NCBI RefSeq assembly: GCF_002224125.1
Contig: NZ_NCSM01000011.1
Span: 248,001-312,000, forward strand
Direction: 5' to 3'
Length of the DNA stretch: 64,000 bases
Source: Streptomyces sp. NBS 14/10
Lineage (GTDB): Bacteria; Actinomycetota; Actinomycetes; Streptomycetales; Streptomycetaceae
Shown here: in pieces, positions 38,039-46,785 of the stretch
Layout: each line of letters opens with the position of its first letter
How positions within the stretch are numbered: position 1 is the stretch's first letter
Notes under the pieces: generated by a model
Database searches by the model: none
What the model saw: the letters and a program-made list of their open reading frames with translations, nothing else
What the model was told of the DNA's origin: nothing
Made by a program: the position numbers and the translations under genes

Positions 38039-39661
38039 TCAGGTCACTCGCAGCCGGTGCAGCGCCGTGGGGCGGATGTCGATGTCGCGGTCTTGTTCTG
38101 AGTCGGGGCCGGAGTCGGGGCCGTCCACCGGGAAGCAGACGAGCCAGGAGGGGCCTTTGGTGCTGGGGAGGGGGAACTCCACGATGAGGGGGGCGCCGGC
38201 CGGGAGGCGCTGGGCGGGGACCTCGTGGAGGACGGTGCCCTCGGCCGTGCTGGTGGGGCGGTAGCGGCCGAGGCCATGGACGATCCGCAGGGCGGGGAGG
38301 TCACAGCCGGTCCGGGCGGTGAAGGTGACGGTCGCGACGCGGGCGCCGGTCAGGCGGCGGCGCAGGGAGGGTTCGTACTCGACGATGGGGGGTTCGGCCG
38401 GGATACGCAGGGAGGCGGCGCCCTCGGTGTCGACGGCGGGGTCGGGGACCAGGGCCTCGACGGTGAGCGTGACCGCGCCTCGGCCGACGGGGAGGTCCAG
38501 GCCGCCGTCGTGTTCGTAGACCCGGCGCTGACAGCGGATGTCGCCGTCGCGAGGGCCGTCGCCGGCCGTGGTCACGTCCTCGCGGCGCCAGCGGACGCGA
38601 GCGGTGAGGGCGGAGTCGGGCCAGGCCCAGAGGACGAGGAGGTGGTCGTCTCGGCGGATGGCCTGGAGTTGGGTCACCGGGACGGAGCGGACGGTGGAGG
38701 CCTGGGCCGGTTCTGGCCGCGGCGTTTCGGGTTCTGGTTCGGGTTCTGGTTCTGGTGTGGGGATGGGTGCTACTTCTGGTTCGGGTGTGGGGATGGGTGG
38801 GGTGGTCGCGGTGGGTGGTTCACTGTCGGGCGGTGGGGGTTGCTCGCGCCCGCGCGGCGGGGTCGGCACGGCCCCGGGCCCCTTGGGGGCGTTGTCGGGT
38901 GGGGCGTTCTGTGGTTCGGGATCCGCCACGGGAATGGACCAGGGTTGCGGTTCCGGGTCCTCCAGGGGAGAGGGAAAGTGGGTCCTCGCGGGTGCCGGGC
39001 CGGTGGCTATGCGGAGGAGGCCGAAGTCCTCCAGGAGCAGGAGGCCGTGTACGACGGCCAGTTCTGGGGTCCGGCAGCGCATCGTCAGGCCCTGGGCATC
39101 GGCGAGGTTTTCGATGTCCGTGCGGTGGGCGGGCGTTGTGTACAGGTCGCCGGAGAGGAGTACGGCGTCCGGGGCTGCCTCGGTCAGTTCCTGGGCTATC
39201 GCCGTGAGGGCGTGGTCGTCGGCCAGCTGTGCGGTGCGCGTGGTGACGATGCGTACCGTCAGATCCGGGGTGATGGCGAGGACCGTCAGGTCCACTGTGG
39301 TCGCGGCCTGGTCGACCACCAGCACCGTGCGGTGTACGCCCTCGTCGATCGCACCGTAGTGCAGGGCGACCGCGACCGGTTCCGGGACGATTCTGTTGAC
39401 GCGGAGGCCGGCGTCCTCGGCGGCGCGGCGGAGGTCGGCCTCGGCCTCGCGGCCGGCGGCGGCCGGCAGGCCGAGCACCGCCTCCTCACCCGTGGCCACC
39501 GCCTCCTCGCCCGTGACTTCGGCAAGGAGCATGGTCAGTGCGGTGGCGGGGTCGGCGACTCCGTCCGTTCCGGCCAGGTCCGTCGCCGTTACGGTCGGGC
39601 GCCCTTCCGGGTCGAGTCGGCCGATGCGGGCGATGCGGTGGCCGATGGCGATGCCGAGCAT
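38039..39661 (-). CDS. Divergent Hsp70/actin-fold protein with Pro-Glu-rich linker
   Basis: Protein of 540 residues. The N-terminal ~230 residues look like the first part of an Hsp70-type nucleotide-binding domain (IAIGHRIARIG, RIVPEPVAVALHYGAID, VLVVDQAATTVDLTVL). A Pro/Glu-rich linker follows (TPEPEVAPIPTPEPEPEPEP), encoded by imprecise repeats near 38730-38812. The C-terminal ~200 residues are beta-rich and not recognised. Loss of most canonical Hsp70 phosphate motifs suggests a peptide- or client-recognition role rather than classic chaperone cycling (inference). It starts four bases after the AAA ATPase stop. Confidence 0.7.
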   Translation of the reverse strand: MLGIAIGHRIARIGRLDPEGRPTVTATDLAGTDGVADPATALTMLLAEVTGEEAVATGEEAVLGLPAAAGREAEADLRRAAEDAGLRVNRIVPEPVAVALHYGAIDEGVHRTVLVVDQAATTVDLTVLAITPDLTVRIVTTRTAQLADDHALTAIAQELTEAAPDAVLLSGDLYTTPAHRTDIENLADAQGLTMRCRTPELAVVHGLLLLEDFGLLRIATGPAPARTHFPSPLEDPEPQPWSIPVADPEPQNAPPDNAPKGPGAVPTPPRGREQPPPPDSEPPTATTPPIPTPEPEVAPIPTPEPEPEPEPETPRPEPAQASTVRSVPVTQLQAIRRDDHLLVLWAWPDSALTARVRWRREDVTTAGDGPRDGDIRCQRRVYEHDGGLDLPVGRGAVTLTVEALVPDPAVDTEGAASLRIPAEPPIVEYEPSLRRRLTGARVATVTFTARTGCDLPALRIVHGLGRYRPTSTAEGTVLHEVPAQRLPAGAPLIVEFPLPSTKGPSWLVCFPVDGPDSGPDSEQDRDIDIRPTALHRLRVT

Positions 39662-39665
39662 GTGT

Positions 39666-41696
39666 TCAGCCGTTCCCTTCCTCGGTCCTGACCCACGGTG
39701 TGCCGTCGTCGTCGATGCCGAGCCGGATCCGGCTGCCCGGGGTCGGGCGGTGGGCCAGGAAGTGGGTGACCACGGCCGCCCGCAGCCGCTCCAGTTCGTT
39801 GCGGATCTGCCGGCCGCCGTACGCCTGGTGCTCCGGGTCGCTCATCCGCTCGGTGATCCAGGGGTGCAGGGTGCCCGTATCGGGGACCAGCTCGGCCTGG
39901 TGGCGTTCGCGGACGGACTCGGTGAGCTGGCCCAGCAGCCGGTCGGCGATCTTCACGATGTGCGCGCGGCGCAGCATGTCGAAGACGACCACGCCCGGCT
40001 TGAGGCGACCGTAGATCTCCGGCCGGCCTATGGCCCGGAACTTTTCCTCCACAGCCTGGGTGAAGTGTGCCTCCAGGGCGGAGTACGGCACTTCTTCGTC
40101 GCCTTCGGACAGGAGATCCTGGACCGCCTCCGCGCCCGTGTTGGAGGTGAAGATGATCAGGCACTGGGAGAAGTACGCGGTCTGGCCGCGGCCGTCGGTG
40201 AGGCGGCCGTCCTCCAGGATCTGGAGGAACTTGTCCAGTACCCGGGGGTGCGCCTTCTCGATCTCGTCGAAGAGCAGGACGCTGAACGGCCGTTCCTGGA
40301 CTCGGCGGGTCAGCTCGCCGCCCTGCTCATGGCCGATGAAGCCGGGCGGCGCGCCCGCGAGCCGTTCGGCCGCGTGTTCCTGCTGGTACTCGCTCATGTC
40401 GAAGCGGGCGTACGCGCTCTGGTCGCCGAACATCAACTCGGCGACGGCCTTCGCGAGTTCGGTTTTGCCGACTCCGGTCGGGCCGACGAAGAAGAACGCG
40501 CCCCGGGGGCGGGCGGTGCCGGAGCCGCCGAAGTCGATGCCCACGAAGGCTGCCTGGAGCGCGGCGGCCACCGCGTCGACGGCCTTGGCCTGGCCGACCA
40601 CTCGGGTGCCCAGTACGTCGGCCGCGCGGGCGACGGTCTCCCGGTCCAGCTGGGTCCACGGGTCGACGCTCACGTTGAGCCGGTGCAGTTCCAGGAGCTT
40701 GTCCGGTTTCTGCAGGGGCGCGTCGCGCAGCCACGAGGTCCGGGCGAGCGCTTCGATGTCCCAGCCGGACATGCCGTCGGTCGCCCCGACCAGGGCCTCG
40801 ATGTCGTGGCGGGCGGCGTCCGGGGCGCCGTTGAAGTCGCCGCGCAGCCAGGTCAGCCACAGGCGGCGCTCGCTCGGGTCCGGTGGGCCGATGTGCAGGG
40901 TGGCGATCCGGGGGTCCTCCAGATGGAACCAGCCGGGCAACCGGCCGACGTCGCCCACCGCGCACAGGACGGCGTTACGGGCGTGCGGGCGGCGGCCCGC
41001 CAGGGTCGGGCGGGGCGTCACGGCGTCCGTCATCGCGGCGCGCAGCCGGAGGTAGCCGGGGTTCGATTCCGGCTGGCCGGGCGGGAGGTGGTGGTCGACG
41101 TCCTGGAAGACGAAGGCCGTGGCCGCGTCGGGGGAGGCGGCGATTCGGTGCACGGTGGCGAGGACGTCGTCGAAGGCGCGCGGGGGGCCGGCCCGGCGAG
41201 GGGAGAGCAGGCTCGACCGGTCCCGCTCGCGTTCGCCGCCGCGCCGGCTGCGCAGGTTGTCCTGCTGCCCTGCGTCTCGTTGTCGGGCGTCTGCCTGCCG
41301 GTCGCCCGCTTGCCGGTCGCCTGTCTGCCGGTCGCCCGCTTGCCGGTCGCCCGCGGGGGTGTCCCGGCCACCGCTTCTGGTGGCCGTGTGCGGCCGGTCC
41401 GCCTCCAGCTGGGCGAAGCGCTCCGCGTGGCCCGGCAGCGGGAAGGTGAGCCCGGCCACCGGGTCCCACCAGCCCACCACATCGGCGCCGCGCACTTCCA
41501 GCACCCCGGCGACCAGCTCCCGGAAGGTGGCGGGCCGGTCCTCGAACCACCAGCGGTCCCGGATCTGCCCGTTGAGGATCACCTGGCGGCCGCGCCGCAG
41601 CTCCCAGCCGAGCGACACCGCCCACAGGGGCATCATGCCGTCGGCGGTGACCGGCCCCGTACCGTCCTCGTCCTTGGTGAAGTCGACCGTGCTCAT
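39666..41696 (-). CDS. ClpB-like AAA+ ATPase
   Basis: Protein of 676 residues. The C-terminal module is a ClpA/B D2-type AAA+ domain: Walker A VGPTGVGKTEL (405-412 core), pore-region ARFDMSEYQQ, Walker B VLLFDEIEKAH and sensor IIFTSNTGAE. An earlier region (about 175-340, AFVFQDVDHHL) resembles an AAA domain lacking a Walker A, so only one ATP site is likely active. Between the N-terminal domain and that region lie DRQ(A/T)G pentapeptide repeats. Start and stop overlap or nearly touch the neighbours. It probably remodels proteins for the conflict system. Confidence 0.82.
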   Translation of the reverse strand: MSTVDFTKDEDGTGPVTADGMMPLWAVSLGWELRRGRQVILNGQIRDRWWFEDRPATFRELVAGVLEVRGADVVGWWDPVAGLTFPLPGHAERFAQLEADRPHTATRSGGRDTPAGDRQAGDRQTGDRQAGDRQADARQRDAGQQDNLRSRRGGERERDRSSLLSPRRAGPPRAFDDVLATVHRIAASPDAATAFVFQDVDHHLPPGQPESNPGYLRLRAAMTDAVTPRPTLAGRRPHARNAVLCAVGDVGRLPGWFHLEDPRIATLHIGPPDPSERRLWLTWLRGDFNGAPDAARHDIEALVGATDGMSGWDIEALARTSWLRDAPLQKPDKLLELHRLNVSVDPWTQLDRETVARAADVLGTRVVGQAKAVDAVAAALQAAFVGIDFGGSGTARPRGAFFFVGPTGVGKTELAKAVAELMFGDQSAYARFDMSEYQQEHAAERLAGAPPGFIGHEQGGELTRRVQERPFSVLLFDEIEKAHPRVLDKFLQILEDGRLTDGRGQTAYFSQCLIIFTSNTGAEAVQDLLSEGDEEVPYSALEAHFTQAVEEKFRAIGRPEIYGRLKPGVVVFDMLRRAHIVKIADRLLGQLTESVRERHQAELVPDTGTLHPWITERMSDPEHQAYGGRQIRNELERLRAAVVTHFLAHRPTPGSRIRLGIDDDGTPWVRTEEGNG
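41296..41355. repeat. Four 15-bp tandem repeats in the AAA ATPase gene
   Basis: Units of the form TGCCGGTCGCCYGYY occur four times head to tail and encode five-residue GDRQ(A/T) repeats (about residues 115-138). A fifth degenerate unit (ADARQ) follows in the protein. This is a likely site of copy-number change. Confidence 0.8.
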
Positions 41697-43159
41697 GGGT
41701 TCGTCCACGTCCGGGAGGTGCCGCGGGGCAGCTGTTGGCCGCCCGTGCCCGGCGGCGGTTTGCCGTCCCAGGTCAGCTCGCCCGGTACGAAGCCGTCGTC
41801 GCCGCCCAGCGCCTCGTGCACCCGCTCCAGCAGCGCCTCGGTGGTGTCGCACACCGCCTCGCCCTGTGGGGCGTACAGCTTCACGTCCGGCTCGCCGTCC
41901 ACGTGGTAGACGAGGACGGGGGTGCCGTCGTCCTCGGTGGCGACCGTGGTCTCGTACGTCGCCCCGGTCGGCCGCGTGAAGTGCAGCCGGAAGGAGCCCC
42001 CCTGGTCCTCACCGCCCTCGAAGGCGAACCCCTCGCCGGTCATGGCGTCCCGCAGCGCCTCCACCAGGTCCCGGCGCCGCTGGTAGGCCAGCTCCAGCTC
42101 GTCCAGCCGGTCCTCGGCGCCGGGGAGCCGGCCTTCCAGATCGGCGACCGCGTCCAGGGCCTCGGTCGCCGAGCGCGCGGTCAGCGCCTCGGTGACGGCG
42201 CGCAGGGCGTCCCCGATCTCGTCGGCGAGGCCGGGGTCGCCGAGTTCGGCGGCGGTGTCCAGCACGCCCTCGGCCGCCGGGCGTACGACGTCGAACCGCT
42301 CGGCGGCCTCCGCGAGGGCCAGCTCCAGGGCCGCCTCCGCCGCCTCGGAGCGCTCGCGCTCCGCGGCCTCGGCTGCCTCGGCGCGCTCGCGCCGCGCCGT
42401 CTCGGCCGCCTCGCGCTCCTGTTCCGCGCGGGCCTGCCGTACGGTGGCTTCCCGCGCCTCCGAGACCGTCGCCGCATGCCGGGCAAGGGCGTGTTCGACC
42501 GTGCCGAGCAGGGCTTCGAAACGGACCTGCCGCTCCGGGCCGACAGCCGCGCGCAGCTGGTCGAGCAGGTCGGTGCAGCGCCGATGGCCGTCCGCGTCGA
42601 GGGCGGCGCCGTCCGGGCCGGTGGCGGAGAGTCGGCGCTCCAGGCCGGCCAGGACATCGGCGCTGTCATCCGTATGGTCCCCGGCCGCGGTCGGGCGCAG
42701 GTTCACGACCCGGCCGCGCAGCTCCTCCACCGCGTCCCCGAGCTGTTCCCCACGGGCGGCCCGCCCCCGCAGCTCGGCCAACTCCCCCTCCAGTGAACCG
42801 ATCTCGGCCCGGGCCCCGGACCGCTGGGCCTCGGCGATCAGCTCCCGCACCTCATCGAGACCGCGCTCGTCGGCCCGGGACTGCTCCGCCCGCGCCTGGG
42901 CCAGCCGGGCGTCGCGCTCGGCTGTCCGGCGAGCCGCCACCTCGGCTTCTTTACGGGCGACTTCGGCCCGGCGCCGCTCCGCCTCGGCGCGGGCGCGCTC
43001 CCGGCGGGCGGCCGCCTCCTGGGCCAGCCGGGCCCGCTCGGCGGCCCGCCTGCGTTCCCTGGCCCGGCGCTGCTCGGCCCGGCGCCGGCGCTCCGCCGCC
43101 TCCCGCTGGGCGTACGCGGCGCCGACGCGCACGCTGCTGTACTTGGGTGATCCGCTCAT
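41693..43159 (-). CDS. Coiled-coil protein of the GAP1/TerY-P locus
   Basis: Protein of 488 residues. Residues 15-130 and about 230-300 are Arg/Glu/Ala-rich heptad sequence (REAAERRRRAEQRRARERRR) and should form long coiled coils. The C-terminal ~110 residues are globular (SFRLHFTRPTGATYETTVAT, VYHVDGEPDVKLYAPQGEAV). It overlaps both neighbours by ATGA. No enzymatic motif is visible; a scaffold that brings kinase, ATPase and GTPases together is a reasonable guess but is not shown. Confidence 0.72.
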   Translation of the reverse strand: MSGSPKYSSVRVGAAYAQREAAERRRRAEQRRARERRRAAERARLAQEAAARRERARAEAERRRAEVARKEAEVAARRTAERDARLAQARAEQSRADERGLDEVRELIAEAQRSGARAEIGSLEGELAELRGRAARGEQLGDAVEELRGRVVNLRPTAAGDHTDDSADVLAGLERRLSATGPDGAALDADGHRRCTDLLDQLRAAVGPERQVRFEALLGTVEHALARHAATVSEAREATVRQARAEQEREAAETARRERAEAAEAAERERSEAAEAALELALAEAAERFDVVRPAAEGVLDTAAELGDPGLADEIGDALRAVTEALTARSATEALDAVADLEGRLPGAEDRLDELELAYQRRRDLVEALRDAMTGEGFAFEGGEDQGGSFRLHFTRPTGATYETTVATEDDGTPVLVYHVDGEPDVKLYAPQGEAVCDTTEALLERVHEALGGDDGFVPGELTWDGKPPPGTGGQQLPRGTSRTWTNP

Positions 43160-43800
43160 CGTTCCCTCCGTGCCTCGGTGTGCAGCACGAACCCCCGCGC
43201 CGCGAGCTGCTTCTCAAGCCCTTCCCGGAATCCGGGGGTCGGCGGAACCCCGGCCCAGGAGAGCGATCCGTCGGCGTCCACCGACAGTTCGATCCCGGCG
43301 GTCGTATCCGGCTCGGCCAGGGCCCGTGTGTAGCGGTCGGTGAGCGGGATCAGCCGCTGGTTCTCCGAGCCGCGCCAGCGCAGGCTGCCGTGGAGCGGCG
43401 CCCGGTACGGCCCGTCGACCAGCAGGTCCAGCCGGTCCAGCAGGGCGAGCCGGTCCGGGTCGCCGCGCCGCAGGGCCTCGTGGCGGAAGCCGGAGTACGC
43501 CATGGCGCCGAAGTCCGGGCGCCGCTCCCGTACCGCGTCGAGCAGTTCGGCCAGCGCCCCGGCCTGGCTGAACGGCTCACCGCCGGAGAACGTGACGCCC
43601 TCGATGCCGTCCAACCGGCACAGCCAGTCGGCGAGTTCGGCGACCGAGCGGCTGGTGCCGCCCTCGAAGGGCAGGGTCTCCGCGGCCACACAGCCGTGGC
43701 AGCGCAGCGGGCAGCCCTGTACCCAGATGACCGCACGGGTGCCGGGGCCGAGGACCGTGCAGCGGTCCAGCGTCCGGGCGACGGAGAGGTGGGTCGTCAT
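43156..43800 (-). CDS. Radical SAM protein (activating-enzyme type)
   Basis: Protein of 214 residues. The 4Fe-4S site is Cys30, Cys34 and Cys37 in QGCPLRCHGC (CX3CX2C), and the SAM site is VTFSGGEPFSQ. The small size and fold resemble glycyl-radical activating enzymes such as NrdG or PflA, but no glycyl-radical enzyme is nearby. It is co-translated with the kinase gene upstream and the coiled-coil gene downstream (ATGA at both ends). It may modify a protein or peptide of the system; the substrate is unknown. Confidence 0.85.
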   Translation of the reverse strand: MTTHLSVARTLDRCTVLGPGTRAVIWVQGCPLRCHGCVAAETLPFEGGTSRSVAELADWLCRLDGIEGVTFSGGEPFSQAGALAELLDAVRERRPDFGAMAYSGFRHEALRRGDPDRLALLDRLDLLVDGPYRAPLHGSLRWRGSENQRLIPLTDRYTRALAEPDTTAGIELSVDADGSLSWAGVPPTPGFREGLEKQLAARGFVLHTEARRER

Positions 43801-44855
43801 TCTTCCTCCTGTGGCCGGCCCGGGTAGCTGTCGGCACCACGCTCGGCCTGGTCGCACCACGGACACCACGGCCGTTCCACGGTGTGGAGGTGGCGGGCGT
43901 TCACCGCGCACGCCTTCAGCCGGCCGGGGGCCAGCTCGGCCGCGAGCGCCTGGGCCCACTCGGCCGCCGTCGGGCGCGGGCGCGCGGGTCCGAACGCCGT
44001 CCGGAACAGCTCCGCGAGCCGTCTCGGCAGCAGATCGGCGGGCGGCACGGAGCGGGGCAGCAGTACCGACGTACGGTCGACGATCCGGCAGCGGCCGTGC
44101 GCCACGTTGTCGTCGTACGACAGATAGTCGCCGCCGTCCGCCGGGTGCCCGGCGAAGGGGTGCAGGCCGGCCATGAGGAGCTGGTGGACCAGGACGGCCA
44201 GGGCGAATTCGTCGGACGCGGTGTCCGGTGGCGTACCGGCCGGGGCGCCGATCCGCTCGGGGGCGGTGTAGCCGGGGGTGCGCATGCGGCCCGCGAAGAC
44301 CTCGCGACCGTCCGTGAACTGCCAGGAGTCGACGTCCGCCATACCGACCCGGCCGGTCTCGTCGACCCAGAGGTTGTCGGGCTTGAGGTCGCCCACCACA
44401 TAGCCCTCGGCGTGCAGTTCGCCCAGCAGCCGGGCGAGGGCGAGGGCGGCGTGGAGGGCGGTCGCCCAGGTCGCCCGGGGCAGGAAGGCGGTGCGGGTGG
44501 AGACGGTGAGGAGGTGGCTGAACGGCTGGTAGGCGTGGCGCATATCGGTCATCACATAGCCGTCGACGCGGTCGGAGCCGGTGCCGCCGCCCGTGCGTAC
44601 CGGGACCAGTGGCCAGGCCAGCCGGACGGGTGTGCCGGAGAGCAGGCCGACGGTGCGGGGTTCGCGGCGCTGGCGCACCAGGCGGGCCACGCGGCGCCGG
44701 TACGCCTCGGGGTCGGGCGGGTCCGGGACGAGTTTCGCGACGAGGGGGCGGCCGTCGTCGACGCCGTACACGAACCCTTCCGCGCCGCTGCCGATCTGCT
44801 CGGTGAGCCGCCATATGTGTCCGCTGCCGGACACCACTGTCAGTCCCACGGTCAC
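43797..44855 (-). CDS. Protein kinase of a TerY-P triad
   Basis: Kinase of 352 residues. It has the Gly-rich loop IGSGAEG (21-27), Lys41, catalytic loop VVGDLKPDN (Asp156; the usual HRD is VGD) and ADVDS in place of DFG (Asp174). A C-terminal zinc-binding stretch (HTVERPWCPWCDQ) follows. Protein kinases with such a C-terminal ribbon encoded beside a PP2C phosphatase and a TerY vWA protein form the known TerY-P triad. The GTG at 44855 overlaps the phosphatase stop as GTGA. It probably phosphorylates a component of this locus. Confidence 0.85.
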   Translation of the reverse strand: MTVGLTVVSGSGHIWRLTEQIGSGAEGFVYGVDDGRPLVAKLVPDPPDPEAYRRRVARLVRQRREPRTVGLLSGTPVRLAWPLVPVRTGGGTGSDRVDGYVMTDMRHAYQPFSHLLTVSTRTAFLPRATWATALHAALALARLLGELHAEGYVVGDLKPDNLWVDETGRVGMADVDSWQFTDGREVFAGRMRTPGYTAPERIGAPAGTPPDTASDEFALAVLVHQLLMAGLHPFAGHPADGGDYLSYDDNVAHGRCRIVDRTSVLLPRSVPPADLLPRRLAELFRTAFGPARPRPTAAEWAQALAAELAPGRLKACAVNARHLHTVERPWCPWCDQAERGADSYPGRPQEEE

Positions 44856-45637
44856 CCCCCTTCTACGAGAGCGCACAGGACGGTCAGATCGTCACCGGTC
44901 CGGCCGGCCTCCGGCCCGGAGAGCCGATGTCGAAGGGGCTCGGCGTCTCCGTGGTTCTGGCGGAGCGTGGCGGCGAGGCCGAGGAAGAAGCGCTCGGTCG
45001 GTAAGGGGCCCACTTCTGGGCCGAGTTGGCGGACGGAGGGGTGGTCGAGGGTGAGGGCGGCGCAGCCGTCGGTGGCCAGGACCACTCCGCCGAGTTCCGG
45101 CTCCCAGACGACGAAGGTGCGGAGGCGGAGGGCCGCACCGGGTGAGGAGAGGAAGACGGGTGGACCGGTGGGCGGGGGGAGGACCAGGTGGCAGCGGTCG
45201 TCGCGGGTCAGCAGGGTGCCGAAGCCGTCGCCGATCGAGACGAAGGCCACCCAGGGCGGGGCCACGACCGCCGCGGTGAGGGTGGCCGCCAGGGCGCCGG
45301 GGTCCGCTGCGCCGGAGTCTGCTGAACCCGGCTCCGTGCCCAACACCCCGAACACCGCCCGCAGATACTCCTCGACCACCCTCTGCCCGCGCCCCGCGAT
45401 CCGCCGGGTCCACGCCTCCGGCGACTCCCCTGCGTCCGGGATGTCCTCCGTCAGCAGGCGGCAGGCCGCGTCGACCGCTATATGGGCGCCCAGGGCGCTG
45501 CGGTCGCGGCTGCTCGCGCCGTCGGACACCGCCAGGACCGCCGTATCGCCCAGGTCGATCGCCTTGAACGCGTCCTGGCAGCCCTGCCCGGCGGCGAGAT
45601 GAGCGGTGCCCTGGACGGAGGCGCCCGCGACGATCAC
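44852..45637 (-). CDS. PP2C-type protein phosphatase of the TerY-P triad
   Basis: Phosphatase of 261 residues. Metal-binding acidic residues are seen in QGCQDAFKA (Asp22), AVSDGASS (Asp39) and the C-terminal TGDDLTVL; VSIGDGFGTLL and VLATDGCAAL are the middle motifs. It opposes the kinase encoded just downstream. The GTG at 45637 overlaps the stop of the vWA gene (GTGA) and its own stop overlaps the kinase start, so the triad is tightly coupled. Confidence 0.86.
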   Translation of the reverse strand: MIVAGASVQGTAHLAAGQGCQDAFKAIDLGDTAVLAVSDGASSRDRSALGAHIAVDAACRLLTEDIPDAGESPEAWTRRIAGRGQRVVEEYLRAVFGVLGTEPGSADSGAADPGALAATLTAAVVAPPWVAFVSIGDGFGTLLTRDDRCHLVLPPPTGPPVFLSSPGAALRLRTFVVWEPELGGVVLATDGCAALTLDHPSVRQLGPEVGPLPTERFFLGLAATLRQNHGDAEPLRHRLSGPEAGRTGDDLTVLCALVEGG

Positions 45638-46404
45638 CGGAGGTCCCTCTCCAGCCTCTCCATGCGCGCGAGCCGGGCGGCGCGGTCGTCGAAGTCCTGG
45701 TGGATGAGGTCCGCGGCCTGGTCCGGGCTGCTGTCGTCGGTGCTCTGGAAGAGCAGGTCGAGGATCCGGCCGAAGTCCAGGTTCTCCAACGGGGACGTGG
45801 CCTTCGGCGCCAGTACCCGGAGCATCGGCAGGTCGGCGCCGCGTACCCCGATCACCTGGAAGATCCACTCCCCCTGCTCCTCGCCCTCGCGCACCCGCCC
45901 CGCCGTGCCCGCCAGGGCCGTCGCGTCAAGGGGGCGGCCCTGGGCGTCGCTCGGCGCGCCGTCCGTCAGGACCCACAGGAAGGGGCGCCGGACCGGTACC
46001 CGTTGCCGCTGCAGGGTGCGGTAGCGGGCGCGGGCCAGTTCGAGGGCCGTTTCCACGGCTTCCGTCAGCCGGGTCAGGCCCTCGGCGCGCAGCGTGGGCG
46101 GGTGCATGCTGTCCACCGGGACGAAGAGCCGGTCGGCGTCGGCTTCCTCGACCGGGACCAGGCGGCCCGGGCCGGGGTCGTGGACACGCACCGCCGAGTC
46201 GAAGGTGATGAGGCAGACCTCCACCCGGGTGCGCAGCCGCTCCTGTCCGCGGACCCCGTCGAACCAGCGGGTCAACGCGCCGTTCAGCTCGTCGATCCGC
46301 GGGTGCTCCTCGGGGCGGCCCATGGACGCGGAGGTGTCGAGGAGCAGGACGACGGGCTGCCGTTCCTCGAACCCGGCCCCGAACTCCATACTGTGGACGC
46401 TCAT
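45634..46404 (-). CDS. TerY-like von Willebrand factor A protein
   Basis: vWA-domain protein of 256 residues. The MIDAS metal site is DTSASMG (Asp23, Ser25, Ser27), with the later LWVLTDGAPSD motif. A helical C-terminal extension follows. TerY proteins act with the kinase and phosphatase of the same operon in tellurite/stress-type systems. The ATG overlaps the stop of the small gene upstream as ATGA. Confidence 0.86.
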   Translation of the reverse strand: MSVHSMEFGAGFEERQPVVLLLDTSASMGRPEEHPRIDELNGALTRWFDGVRGQERLRTRVEVCLITFDSAVRVHDPGPGRLVPVEEADADRLFVPVDSMHPPTLRAEGLTRLTEAVETALELARARYRTLQRQRVPVRRPFLWVLTDGAPSDAQGRPLDATALAGTAGRVREGEEQGEWIFQVIGVRGADLPMLRVLAPKATSPLENLDFGRILDLLFQSTDDSSPDQAADLIHQDFDDRAARLARMERLERDLR

Positions 46405-46640
46405 CCGACCGCCGCCTCGGTGCCGTCGGCGGTCCCATCGGCGGTCCCGTCGGCATGGGCCACCAGCCGCTGCCGTTCGGGATCGTGGCGCACGCTGACG
46501 GCCGTACCCGGTGGCAGGCCGGGCGGCTCGGGCACCATGCGCAGCAGGACACCGTCGACGAGTACGTACGTATCCGGGGCGGGCCAGGTCACCGTGCGAC
46601 CTGCGCAGCCGTGCGCCCACTCAACCATCCCCCTGGTCAT
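46401..46640 (-). CDS. Small protein at the head of the TerY-P/GAP1 operon
   Basis: About 79 residues, not recognised. It reads MTRGMVEWAHGCAGRTVTWP and ends in a repeated ADGT tail. The start is uncertain: ATG at 46640, ATG at 46628, or GTG at 46697 for a 98-residue form; none has a strong ribosome binding site. Its stop overlaps the TerY-like start (ATGA), so its translation probably sets the level of the whole coupled string downstream. Confidence 0.55.
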   Translation of the reverse strand: MTRGMVEWAHGCAGRTVTWPAPDTYVLVDGVLLRMVPEPPGLPPGTAVSVRHDPERQRLVAHADGTADGTADGTEAAVG

Positions 46641-46785
46641 ACGGCCACGGTATGTGACGTCGGCACCCACATGCGTGATCCTTACGTGAATTGACACCGC
46701 CTCGAGATCAACGGCTTCGGTGGCGCGGGCCGCCCCGGTGGGAGGCTCCCCCGTGGCACCCCACCGGGGCGACCCGCCCTTCCAG

